Positions 10,636-19,203 of a stretch of 64,000 nucleotides of DNA are shown one piece after another. Numbering within the stretch: the first letter of the stretch is position 1; each line of letters starts with the position of its first letter. The notes beneath the pieces are model-generated. The model ran no database searches, was not told the DNA's origin, and saw only the letters and a list, made by a program, of their open reading frames with translations. The position numbers were made by a program, and so were the translations under genes. Source of the DNA: Erigeron canadensis (lineage: Eukaryota > Streptophyta > Magnoliopsida > Asterales > Asteraceae); the NCBI RefSeq assembly GCF_010389155.1, contig NC_057761.1, positions 16,742,501 to 16,806,500 on the forward strand, given 5' to 3'.

Positions 10636-11195
10636 AAATTTGCGTGTTCTTCCTTTCTCTCCATTTGCGCGTTCCCTGTCACTATTCACTTTTTCTTTTG
10701 ATTCATAACACTTGATCGTTACGTGTTTTTGTGACTCAAAACACATCCATTAACACTTCTTGAACTAAGGTATATGATTAACAAGAGTTCTAAGTCCAGA
10801 TTTCGAGTTTAAATGTCAAGATTTAGGGTTTTTATCTTCGGTCATAAAATCACTAAAAAGGACTAGATTCACGAAAAGGACAAGGAAATGGAACGTTAAA
10901 ACTTGTAAATCGGGCAAATAGGAAACTTTTGGTGTCATTTTTATGAGTTTTAAGGTTCAAAACACTGGATTGAATTTTGAGGAAGATGAACAACCATATG
11001 CGTGTTCTTCGTTTGCGCGTTCTTTTGAGCTCAGATCTTCAAAATTCAAGAGGATCCAGTTTTTGCGTGTTTGTGATGACGTCATCACAAGAAACACGCA
11101 TATTGACCAGTCAACACCCTTTGCGAGTTCTTGTCGCCAAACACACCCATATGCGCGTTTGTCACCATTTGCGTGTTGTGGCTCCATATGCGTGT
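10636..11195 (+). repeat. Cluster of TGCGTGTT / TGCGCGTT words
   Basis: At least eight copies of (A/T)TATGCGTGTT or TTTGCG(T/C)GTTC lie here, at about 10639, 10663, 10996, 11012, 11061, 11150, 11168 and 11188. Others are at 5438, 5453, 14457 and 14500. The spacing is irregular, so this is a dispersed word family and not a satellite. A short open frame runs through it, but its codons are dominated by the words and I do not call it a gene. Confidence 0.7.
11071..11090. repeat. 20-bp perfect palindrome with a TGACGTCA core
   Basis: TTGTGATGAC followed by its exact reverse complement GTCATCACAA. The centre is TGACGTCA, the classic bZIP/CRE-type site. Flanking TGCGTGT on the left and ACACGCA on the right extend the possible stem by about seven pairs with a small bulge. 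Confidence 0.8.
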
Positions 11196-11583
11196 TTCAT
11201 GACTTGTAAAATTTTCAACTTGTTTAAAGATTTTAAAATAAGTAAAATATGAAACACAATTCGCATTAACTAGTCAAACCCGACACCATATGTGTGTATA
11301 CAAGGATTTTGTCGATTCTAGGACTTATAAAATTTTCAAAACGGGAAAATTTTTACTTAGTCAAATTAGAAAGGACATATGCCTTATGTTGTCGGTTATT
11401 AAAACTTAATCGTTTTTAAAAGATTTTGAGAAAAGTGGTCTCACGTCTTAGGAAAAACTATTAAGAGTTTTAATTTGTACATGTTGTTTTGATAATTTTT
11501 ATGATGATTTAGTGGAATATGCAAACAAATGGTTTGTATTTCACGGGAAATGAAATAAATTTATCATTCAACACCATTGTCGC

Positions 11584-11905
11584 AGTTTAAAGTATATAAT
11601 CATTTTCAGAGCCGATGAAACTAAGAGTTACAGGGGCTTAGGAAATGATTAAGGACTTTAAACCATGATAGCGATTGTCATTATTTAAGGTGTATAATCA
11701 TTTTCAGAGCCGATGAAACTAAGAGTTTCAGGGGCTTAGAAAATGTTTAAAGAACCTTAAGGTCTAACAATGTTTGTCGATGGTTAAAGTTTGTAACATT
11801 TCTAGGGCCAATAAAACATAGTGTTTTAGGGGCTTAGGAAATGTTTAAAAGCTTTAAAGTTCGACTCATATTATCTTTGGTAAAGTTTGTAACATTCTTG
11901 ATGTT
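11584..11905 (+). repeat. ~98-bp tandem repeat, 3.3 copies
   Basis: Units start at about 11584, 11683, 11782 and 11879 (partial). Shared blocks are GTATATAATCATTTTCAGAG, GATGAAACTAAGAGTT, and CAGGGGCTTAGGAAATG. The first two copies are nearly identical and the third has drifted. The array ends just upstream of the 3' ORF. Confidence 0.9.
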
Positions 11906-11937
11906 TCTTGTGAATTACAGATATTCAACACATTAAG

Positions 11938-13482
11938 ATGTCAGGAGCTTCCAGAGCTAATGAAGATAGTTCATCTACACAGCATAAAAGGAGAAGATTT
12001 GCTGGAGGAGGTGAACCATCTGTGACTGCTTCTCAACCAAGCTCTTAAAGATCTAATGAGGACACTGTGTCAAAGTTAGAAAAGAAATGGAAGACTTGAG
12101 AGTTTTGATTGTAAGCTTGACGGAAAAGTTTTCCAAGCAAGAAGAGTCACACCATCAAATGCTTGAGGAGTTGAAGAATGAAAGTATTTAACTTCTGACT
12201 GGTCATGAGGCTCTACTGAAAGAACAAGCTGAGACAACTGCACGTCTAAAAGGAGTTGTCAAGAAGCTAAACAAGCATAAAGAAGCTATAGAGAGTCAAA
12301 ATGAAGGTCTAGCAAGATTTGATGCAGATTTTGTCAAGCTAGATTAATAGTTGATAATCTTGGATCTCAGGGGGAGAATGATCCAAAGAGCAAGGATGGT
12401 GATCTCAGGAAGCAAAGGAGAGAGGGTGAGATCAATATTCCTAGCAGACAAAAAGAAGAGATCTCAAGATTATCAAATCGCATACGGATTGGCACTCCTG
12501 TAGCTACATTTCAGGGGGAGCAAAGCCAGCATGGTGATGTTGGTACCTCTCAGGCTCCCACAGCTCAAGACAAAGGGAAGGGTATTGCTGAAGATACCTT
12601 TCCATTACCAACTGGAGATGTAGGTGTCGGTTTCCAGACTCATGCATTTGATTCCGAGAGTGAAGAAGAGTTCATCACCATTGATGCTCTTAAAGACTTG
12701 GATGATGTTGCTGAAGTAGATTCGGAAGGCTCAGAGGAGGGGGAATGGATACCACATTCTGATTGGAAAGGAGTGATGGTTTCGCCTGAGCATAGATTTG
12801 AGTATGAGAATGCTCTTATTGAAGACCCGAATCTCTTCAAGTCTGATGGTCAGAAGGAACGTAGGATCAAGTCCTATTATGAGCTTCCTGCTCAGAATTT
12901 GGACTTCTCAGTCTATACTACAAGAGGGATACAAGAAAGGATGCTAAGTTGGTTGTTAGCAGCTTCACTGATGATTCGCGTAAGACGATTGATGATACTT
13001 TTGCATCAGATGATGAAGATGAGTATTATCATGTCCTGCCAAATGTTTATCGTGGAGATCGTAATCATCCATACTGTACAACAGATGTACCCCTTCCTCA
13101 TAGATACTTCGAGTCAGCAAAGGATCCTCGAGCTTCAAATTCAAAAGAACTTATCCTATGTTTGACTTTTGACGAGGAAAAGAGGCTTTACTTGATAAAA
13201 AGACTGGATGGCTGTTAGTACCTTGGCCTAATATTGAAGCATTTAATTCGATGCCAAGAGCAGATTTCTTCGCTCTAGCAGAACTTAGGCTCATAGGTAA
13301 GGCTCTTTAAAGAAGTAACTATAAAGGTGCGAGCTAGGGCTCCATCTGAAAGAAGACAAAAAAGGGGTCCTTCAGTTGATTATGAGCCGTATATAGATGC
13401 ATGGGCACCAATTAGAATGGAATGAACTGTGGTTCCTCCAATTGTTAATGAGCCGAATGCAGAAATAGGGGCACACAGTTGA
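11938..13482 (+). pseudogene. Element-2 3' ORF: Ser-rich/basic start, coiled coil, acidic middle; function unknown
   Basis: I do not recognise the protein. The ATG at 11938 starts a Ser-rich segment with a basic patch HKRRRF and stops at 12046. Frameshifted sequence then gives a Leu/Glu/Lys-rich coiled coil (EMEDLRVLIVSLTEKFSKQ onward to about 12345). A further frame from about 12350 to 12950 has a charged linker, an acidic patch (DSESEEEF, EGSEEGEW) and DWKGVMVSPEHRFEYE. Two more frames carry DEDEYYHVLPNVYRGD and then KTGWLLVPWPN and SMPRADFFALAEL. The end near 13482 lies about 210 bp before the polypurine tract. The position between the internal region and the 3' LTR is where some plant copia elements carry an extra, env-like ORF. 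No signal peptide or clear membrane helix is visible. Confidence 0.55.
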
Positions 13483-13695
13483 GAGAAACCAAATGAAGCT
13501 TCTTCAGATGTTCTTTGAGCCAGAAGCATAAGCAGGGGATCCAACCAAGGATGATTGAGATGTGATCTCCTGTGTTGTCATGAAGCCAGATGCTGAAGCA
13601 CATGTATTTAAGATTGATGTTCCTAATGACAGGGTTTTTGGCCACACTTAGGATGACAAACGAAGACTTGAAGGCCATATCTAGATGCTGATGTC
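13483..13695. other. 3' untranslated region of Element-2
   Basis: Stop-rich sequence between the 3' ORF and the polypurine tract. Its last 30 bases (TCTAGATGCTGATGTCAAGG and onward) are closely matched by 44167-44192, next to another element remnant. Confidence 0.5.
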
Positions 13696-13705
13696 AAGGG
13701 GGAGA
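13696..13705 (+). other. Element-2 polypurine tract
   Basis: AAGGGGGAGA lies one base before TGTTAGTG, the start of the LTR. This is the usual plus-strand primer of a copia element and sets the LTR border. Confidence 0.85.
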
Positions 13706-13929
13706 CTGTTAGTGCATGATTCTCGGTGACATGAGCATTCTAGATATGTGTTGTATATTTGTGTATAATTTTCAAGTCATGTAATTATCTTGTAATTATC
13801 GTTTGTCTTAATATTACTCTGGCATATTTTGTGTAAGCCAATTGGACTCCAACTTATGTTTATATGATTGTTTATTATTTGTACTTTGCAGGTTTTAGAC
13901 ATTACATGTAAAAAGTCATTAAGTTAATA

Positions 13930-14250
13930 TTGTTTCTGCGTATTTACAGCAGTTGAGATATTAACTTAATGTACTTCCAGAGGGAAGTTAAGACATTTGT
14001 GTTGCTGCGTATTTACAGCAGTTTGAACATTAGTCTTATATACACATTTTCAATAGGTAATATTATCGACACTGGTTCTGCGTATTCACAACAGTTGAAA
14101 TGTGTCAAAGGCTAATGCTAGTTCTGCGTATCTTTACAGCACTTAAAGCATTAGTTAAGTTAATGTCGGTTCTGCGTCTTGACAGCAGTAAAGACATTAA
14201 CTCAGATTACAATGTCGGTTCTGCGTCTTGACAGCAGTAAAGGCATTTAC
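13930..14250 (+). repeat. Six CTGCGT...CAGCAGT repeats in the LTR U3
   Basis: Copies at about 13935, 14003, 14079, 14124, 14171 and 14221. The first reads CTGCGTATTTACAGCAG; the last two read CTGCGTCTTGACAGCAG. Each begins CTGC and most end GCAG, forming a 4-bp stem with a 9-base loop, and most are followed by a purine run and a CATTA-like word. Spacing falls from about 70 to 50 bp. Confidence 0.85.
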
Positions 14251-14269
14251 TCACCATATCCTAAGTGTT

Positions 14270-14450
14270 ATTTGAGGGTTCTTAGGAACAAGCAAAAAGT
14301 CTTGCTTGGTCAAAGTAAGAACACTCAAATATTCATATGAGAGTTTCTAAGAAACAAGCAAAAATATGCTTGTTCTCAAGAACTCTCAAATGGTTTGAGA
14401 GTTTCTGTGGAAACAAGCAAAAGTATGCTATGCCCACAGAAACACGCAAA
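14270..14450 (+). repeat. Three consecutive imperfect hairpins upstream of the LTR TATA box
   Basis: Inverted repeats at about 14270-14331 (ATTTGAGGGTTCTTAGGAAC against AAGAACACTCAAAT), 14338-14391 (TGAGAGTTTCTAAGAAACAA against TTGTTCTCAAGAACTCTCA) and 14394-14450 (TTTCTGTGG against CCCACAGAAA). All three share ACAAGCAAAA near the loop, so they arose by tandem duplication of one hairpin unit. Confidence 0.85.
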
Positions 14451-14480
14451 GTGCCATTTGCGTGTTCCTAAGTCCTTGCC

Positions 14481-14491
14481 TATAAATAGAG
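14481..14491 (+). promoter_or_regulatory. TATA box of the Element-2 LTR
   Basis: TATAAATAGAG, about 30 bp after the third hairpin and about 370 bp before the LTR end. It is flanked by TGCGTGTTCC words at 14458 and 14502. Confidence 0.65.
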
Positions 14492-14717
14492 GGTGTGTGT
14501 ATGCGTGTTCCAAAAAGAGTGTAGAGAGAGAAACGAGCAAATCCTCAAGAGAGAAAACTAAGAACACGCACGGTTGATCTCGTGGGTAATACTCGTCTCG
14601 TGCACTTACCGCAAACACACACCCGGCCCCCAAACGGCTCGTAGATTGCAAGTTACCACGTGTTTGGTAAGGTGCGTCCGGAGAGCCGTTCCTGGAGTGT
14701 TTATCATCATGTAAAAG

Positions 14718-14757
14718 ATATATATATATATAGTGATATATATATATATATATATCA
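14718..14757. repeat. AT microsatellite in the LTR
   Basis: Two runs of (AT)n separated by GTG, self-complementary over about 40 bp. It lies downstream of the TATA box, in the R/U5 part of the LTR. Confidence 0.85.
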
Positions 14758-14849
14758 TTTAAAGGTAGATATATAAACCATGGGTTATCTCGAGGAATTT
14801 CCGCACCTCGACTTATCCTTAAGTCGATCTCTGGTTTGATAGTAGTGCA

Positions 14850-15480
14850 AGATCAGAAGGACTTACAATCCATTCCCCATTTCATGAATGGCCATGGTGA
14901 CAAGACTGGATACATGGGTTCAGCTAGTTGATGGTGAATGTTGCTATGCCTTTGACAAGCATCAAACTTTTTAGCATAATCTTCAGCGTCCTGTTTCATG
15001 GTTGGCCAATAATAACCAGTTCTCAAGATCTTTGAATGTAAAGATCTTCCAGCTGTATGATTCCCACATTCTTCTTCATGAATATCTTTAAGAACCTCCT
15101 TGATCTCAGGATTCTCTAAACATCTAAGATATGGCCCTGCAAGAGACTTTTTATACAAGATACCATTTATCATAGAATAATGAACAATTTTCATGAGAAA
15201 GGCCTTTGGATTTTCATTTTTGGGGACTGTCCCATTGTTTATATATTCTTTTATTGGTGTTATCCATGAGTTTTGATTATTCTCAGAATTTCCAGCTTCT
15301 TTATCTTGAATAGCTAAGGTTTTATAAGGCTCTTTATCTATAGCAGGATATAGAACATGGACTATAGGAATACTAGTTTCAGATGACATCTTAAATGTTG
15401 ATCCTAATTTTGCTAAAGCGCCAGCTTCAGCATTTTCATCTCTAGGTACTTGTTCTATGTTGAATAAATCAAAATTCTCA
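14850..15480 (-). pseudogene. Gypsy-1 end of second RNase H and N-terminal integrase
   Basis: From right to left: FNIEQVPRDENAEAGALAKLGS, the tail of the second RNase H, then a linker, then the integrase zinc-binding domain (HEEECGNHTAGRSLHSKI, YYWPTMKQDAEDYAKKFDACQRH). The HHCC domain is damaged: the first Cys position is Phe (FDAC instead of CDKC). The core domain begins with WPFMKWGMD, where the first catalytic Asp is present, and then breaks off at Element-2. Position 15480 ends in the left copy of the LINE-A target duplication (15466-15480). Confidence 0.85.
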
Positions 15481-16062
15481 ACGATGCAATAGTAGGAAAA
15501 ACCCTAATACGATATGGCGATCGTTCTTCTTCTTCTTCCTCCAATTTCCGATCAGGTTGTGATCTAAAAACCTTGTAAATACGTCCCTCTCATCTACTTT
15601 CTAGTGGGTTGATGTGCGTGTTTGAGCTTTATTTTGTTTTTTCCTGGTAGGATTTTTTCGTTTGCTTTTTTCTTTGATCGTCATTAAAACCCTAGCTTCT
15701 TGTCGACTTTTCCTGATTATTTAACGAGATCGTTTTCGCGACTGACTCGTTTAGTTTAGCTAGATACTACGATTTTGTTAAACAATTAAGGGGGTTTGAT
15801 CAGATTTTAGGGTTTTTCCTGGGTTAGGGTTTTTTCGTTTTTCCTGCAAGCTGTTCTTCATTTAGTTATTTGTGTCGCCTGTTCTAGCTGCTTTTGATCG
15901 TTTTGTGTTGCTTGTCTTGAGAGAGGTGTTCTTTCATTTTCGTTACAATTTGGTATTCCCTGTATGAAGGATATACCAGCCTTTATCTTAAAGCATTGGA
16001 TGAACATTTTAATAGAATATTAAAAGATAATCTACCAATGTCTAGAAAGAAAAAAAAGAAGG
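15481..16062 (+). promoter_or_regulatory. LINE-A 5' UTR
   Basis: Starts close to AAAAACCCTAATACGATATG, very like the LINE-B start (AAAACCCTAATTC...TATGGCGAT). It contains several TTAGGGTTTTT or AACCCTA words (about 15499, 15687, 15806, 15824). L1-type LINEs carry their promoter inside the 5' UTR, so this is the likely promoter region. No gene. Confidence 0.55.
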
Positions 16063-17131
16063 GTGGCAGTCCTCCTAAAAAATAAAACTAATATTGAAGA
16101 AGGTAATACCAAGAACCCTAGTCTGGGAGATGAGTCTAGCCAAGATAATAAGCTTAAAAACCCAGCTCTTGATAATAGTGAACCTCCAATATCTTATGCT
16201 TCTAAGCTAAAGGAGAATACTGCTGCAAGAAAAGTTAATTTCAGGCTTATGGAATCGCATGAGGTTGTGGAAAATGTGGATATTGTTATACCTAAGGAAG
16301 CTGTTCGACAAGTCCAGTCGAGATTTTCCAACGTTCTTTATGGCTATTTGTTGAGAACTAGATTGGCATTCCCTGTTGTTGAATATTTTGTCAAATCTGC
16401 ATGGGCTAAATATGGACTTTCTAAGGTTATGATGAATGCGAATGACTTTTTCTTCTTTAAATTTAGCTCAAAGGAGGGTATGGCTAATTCGTAACACTCC
16501 AATCTTTCTCAAGCCTTGGTCTGCTACTGAAATACCTAAGAAAGATGAAATTAAAACTGTTCCGGTTTGGGTTAAAATGCACAACGTGCCCTTGGCTGTA
16601 TACTCGGATGATGGGCTGAGCCTCTTAGCGTCCAAAATTGGTACTCCTAAACTACTTGATAATTATACTGCAGCAATGTGTGTAGAGTCATGGGGTCGTA
16701 GCAGTTATTCAAGGGCTATGATAGAGATAAATGCTGATCAAAAAATCAAAGAGAACCTTGTAGTTGCTATCCCACATTTAGAGGGAGATGGCCATGTTAA
16801 GGAGACGATTAAAGTAGAATTCGAATGGAAACCACCGAGATGTTCCACTTGTTGTACCTTTGGACATGCATTGTCAAACAGCCCTAAGCGAGTGCAGCCT
16901 GTTCCTATTCCTAAACCGAGTATAGATTATCAAGGATTTCAACAAGTTAAGAAAAAAACAAAATAGGTTTTCCCTCAAAAGAAACCTGTACAAAATTTTA
17001 AGTATGTACCTAAAGCTAATGTTAATGTGGCTAGCTCTTCGGGCACGAAACCTATGTCGACTCCTGTTCCTACCAGCAACTCCTTTGGAAGTTTAAATGA
17101 GGAATATGAGAAAAACAAGGAAGTTCGCAAT
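16063..17131 (+). pseudogene. LINE-A ORF1, 5' part (DUF4283-type RNA-binding protein)
   Basis: ORF1 of plant L1 elements binds the LINE RNA. Visible here are ISYASKLKEN, RKVNFR, a VDIVIPKEAVRQVQSRF block, FPVVEYFVKSAWAKYG and MMNANDFFFFKF. A frameshift near 16490 moves to the second frame, with PVWVKMHNVPLAVYSDDGLS, CVESWGRSSYSRA and a damaged zinc knuckle CSTCCTFGHALSNS whose last Cys is lost. A TAG near 16964 follows. The 5' start is unclear; the sequence upstream is out of frame. The gene is interrupted at 17131 by LINE-B and resumes at 23072. Confidence 0.85.
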
Positions 17132-17541
17132 CAAAACCCTAATTCTCTCTCACCTATGGCGATTCTGTTCTTCTTCTTTTTTCCCAGATTTCGATCTTAA
17201 TTGCCTTGTAGATATGTCCCTCTCACAATCTGCGTTTCCTTTTGGTTATGTGGATTGTTGAAGTGCAGGTCTGGGGTGGTTTAATTTCATTTTTAGGGTT
17301 TTATTTTCTTCTTTTCGTCTGCTCTTCTCCTGGTTTCGACTCTTGTTAATTAGGGAGGTTTTGATCGTGGCTAACGAGATTAGTTCAGCTAGATCTATTG
17401 AATCTTATTAGTTGATTTAGACTTCGTTGCTATGGAGTAGGGTTTGGTGTTAGGGTTTTTTGTTTCTTTGGTTGTTGTTCTTCACGTAGTATACCAGAAT
17501 TGTTTTTTTTCGCTTCTTGTGTCTGCATGGTTTAACGAGTT
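17132..17541 (+). promoter_or_regulatory. LINE-B 5' UTR
   Basis: Begins CAAAACCCTAATTC and carries TTAGGGTTTTA (about 17296), GTAGGGTTTGG and TTAGGGTTTTTTG (about 17437-17461). It is pyrimidine-rich (CTTCTTC runs). Likely internal promoter and leader. No gene. Confidence 0.55.
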
Positions 17542-19203
17542 ATGGAGGGATCGAATACTGCTGCTAGAGGCTCTGTCCCTAGTGGTGGATTAGCAAGTAA
17601 AGTTAAGAGAATTGATGGCAAAACGATGGCTCCGGTGAGAGGTATCCTGAAAAACCCTAACCCAAAAAAAGGGTCAGGATCCAAGGATGCTAAGAAGGAT
17701 GACGTAGCTGTGGATGGTAGTGGTCATAGTGGGGACAATAAGGGTGTGACTGGTGGTAAGACCAGTCAGGCTACTTCGGTGCCTTTGGCGAAAACCAATA
17801 ATGATAGTGTGGGCAATAATGAAGAGGTTGATGAATATGGTTTCGTTAAGGGTATGCCAAGAACAGCTGATGACGAATTAGTACATCAGCTAGGTCATGA
17901 GGAGGTTTCAAATAAAGATGCTAAGGATGGTCATGCAATGGGGGATCATAGCAAGAAAATGGATGAACCTGTAGTGAGTTCTGAGGTGGATGCTGTTAGT
18001 GATTCTAATCAAGGTGCATTTGTTGATGCTAATAAGGGTCAATTTTATGCAGCGAAACTTAAGGTTGGCTCGATTAAACAGGTGGTAAATTTCAGGAAAA
18101 TTGTGAGTATGGTTACACATGAAGATGTTGATGTGGTGTTGCCAAAAGAATCGGTCCGAATCGTACAAGATAAGTTTGCTAACACCATTGTCGGTTATTT
18201 TCTTGGTACAAGGCTTGCATATCCAGTTGTGGAATACTTTGTTAAATCAAATTGGGCTAAATTTGGGTTACAAAAGGTAATGATGAATGCAGAGGGATTT
18301 TTCTTTTTTAAGTTCTCGGATAAGCAAGGGGTACAAAATGTTCTTGATGGAGGACCATGGGTGATTCGAAATATGCCTTTATTTTTAAAGACCTGGTCTC
18401 CTTCAGCGAAATTGAAGAAAGAGGAAATAAAGGAGATAGCAGTGTGGATTAAGATTCATAACGTTCCAATTGCAGCTTATTCGGAAGATGGCCTTAGTAT
18501 GCTTGCTTCCAAATTAGGTAATCCTAAATTGCTAGACTCTTATATGACTTCTATGTGTACTGAATCATGGGGACGGAGTAGTTATGCTAGAGCACTAATA
18601 GAAATTTCAGCTGATAATGAATTTAAAGAGGAGTTATCCATAGCTATTCCTGATTTGGAAGGAGAAGGTTATACAAAGCAAACCATGAAGGTCGAATATG
18701 AGTGAAGACCACCTAGATGTGCTCATTGTTGTATCTTTGGTCACCAAAATAATGAATGTCCTGATCAGGTCCGTAATGTTAAGCAAAAAGCCAAGGTGGA
18801 TGAGGATGAGGATGGATTTATTGAGGTGACGAATCGGAAAAAAGGGCAAAATAAGGGGGGAATTCATCTGAATAAGCAAAAACCAAGATTTGAGTATTGT
18901 CCTATAAACAAACAGAAACCTGTAGTGGATAAACCGAGTACATCAGGAGCAGGGGGGACAGAGAAATTGGTTAGTAAAGTTAGTACCACGAATCCCTATG
19001 CATTGTTATCTGATTATGGTGAGGGTGTTAATGATCCACTTTTTGAACCTGGGGATGGCAAAACTCAAACACAAGATGTTTCTAATGATGAGGAGGTGGA
19101 AGAAGTTTATGATGAATCGGCTGTGTTCATCTCAGTAGAAAACGAGAAAGTAGCTCAGGCTGAGGGGGCAAGCACTCCCGGTAATGCAGGTTTAAATGGG
19201 TAG
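17542..19203 (+). pseudogene. LINE-B ORF1 (DUF4283-type, CCHC zinc knuckle), one in-frame stop
   Basis: Starts MEGSNTAARGS, a start shared with LINEs C and D (ASKVK.IDGK..P.R..LKNPNP). A low-complexity Gly/Lys/Asp linker is followed by the conserved core: VVNFRKIVSM, VDVVLPKESVRIVQDKF, FPVVEYF-like YPVVEYFVKSNWAKFG, MMNAEGFFFFKF, WVIRNMPLFLKTWSP, AVWIKIHNVPIAAYSEDGLS and CTESWGRSSYARALIEIS. A TGA at 18703, a TGG change, interrupts it just before PPRCAHCCIFGHQNNECPD, an intact CCHC knuckle. The tail is acidic and ends EGASTPGNAGLNG. The stop codon overlaps the ORF2 start (AATGGGTAG). Confidence 0.9.

Larger units (their letters stand above)
5419..14849 (+). mobile_element. Element-2: large copia-like element lacking integrase and reverse transcriptase
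   Basis: Order on the plus strand: a short leader (5419-5499), gag with zinc knuckle (5500-7014), a protease-like remnant, a second zinc knuckle, about 3.7 kb of non-coding DNA with several tandem arrays, a separate 3' ORF (11938-13482), a polypurine tract (13696-13705) and a 3' LTR (13707-14849). No integrase, reverse transcriptase or RNase H motif was found in any frame, so it would need pol from another element. The 5' LTR is missing because Copia-1 abuts at 5418. On the right it ends within gypsy integrase. The word TGCGTGTT recurs from the leader to the LTR and ties the parts together. Confidence 0.65.
13707..14849 (+). repeat. Element-2 3' LTR (1143 bp)
   Basis: Starts TGTTAGTGCA after the polypurine tract and ends ...TAGTAGTGCA at 14849, just before gypsy integrase sequence. 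Inside are six hairpin-like repeats (13935-14247), three larger hairpins (14270-14450), a TATA box (14481), two TGCGTGTTCC words and an AT microsatellite. The right border is inferred from the CA terminus and the resumption of gypsy coding. The 5' LTR partner is not available to test it. Confidence 0.75.

Noticed and set aside
10943..11252. Overlapping 76-91 codon frames on both strands
   Set aside because: They are produced by the TGCGTGTT word cluster, which is free of stops by chance. Composition follows the repeat and no start context or homology is seen.
13930..14250. CRISPR-like regularly spaced repeats
   Set aside because: The repeats lie inside a plant LTR, the spacing is irregular, the repeats diverge, and the sequence is clearly eukaryotic.
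14718..14757. AT run read as a promoter TATA box
   Set aside because: It is a simple microsatellite about 240 bp downstream of a much better TATA box at 14481.
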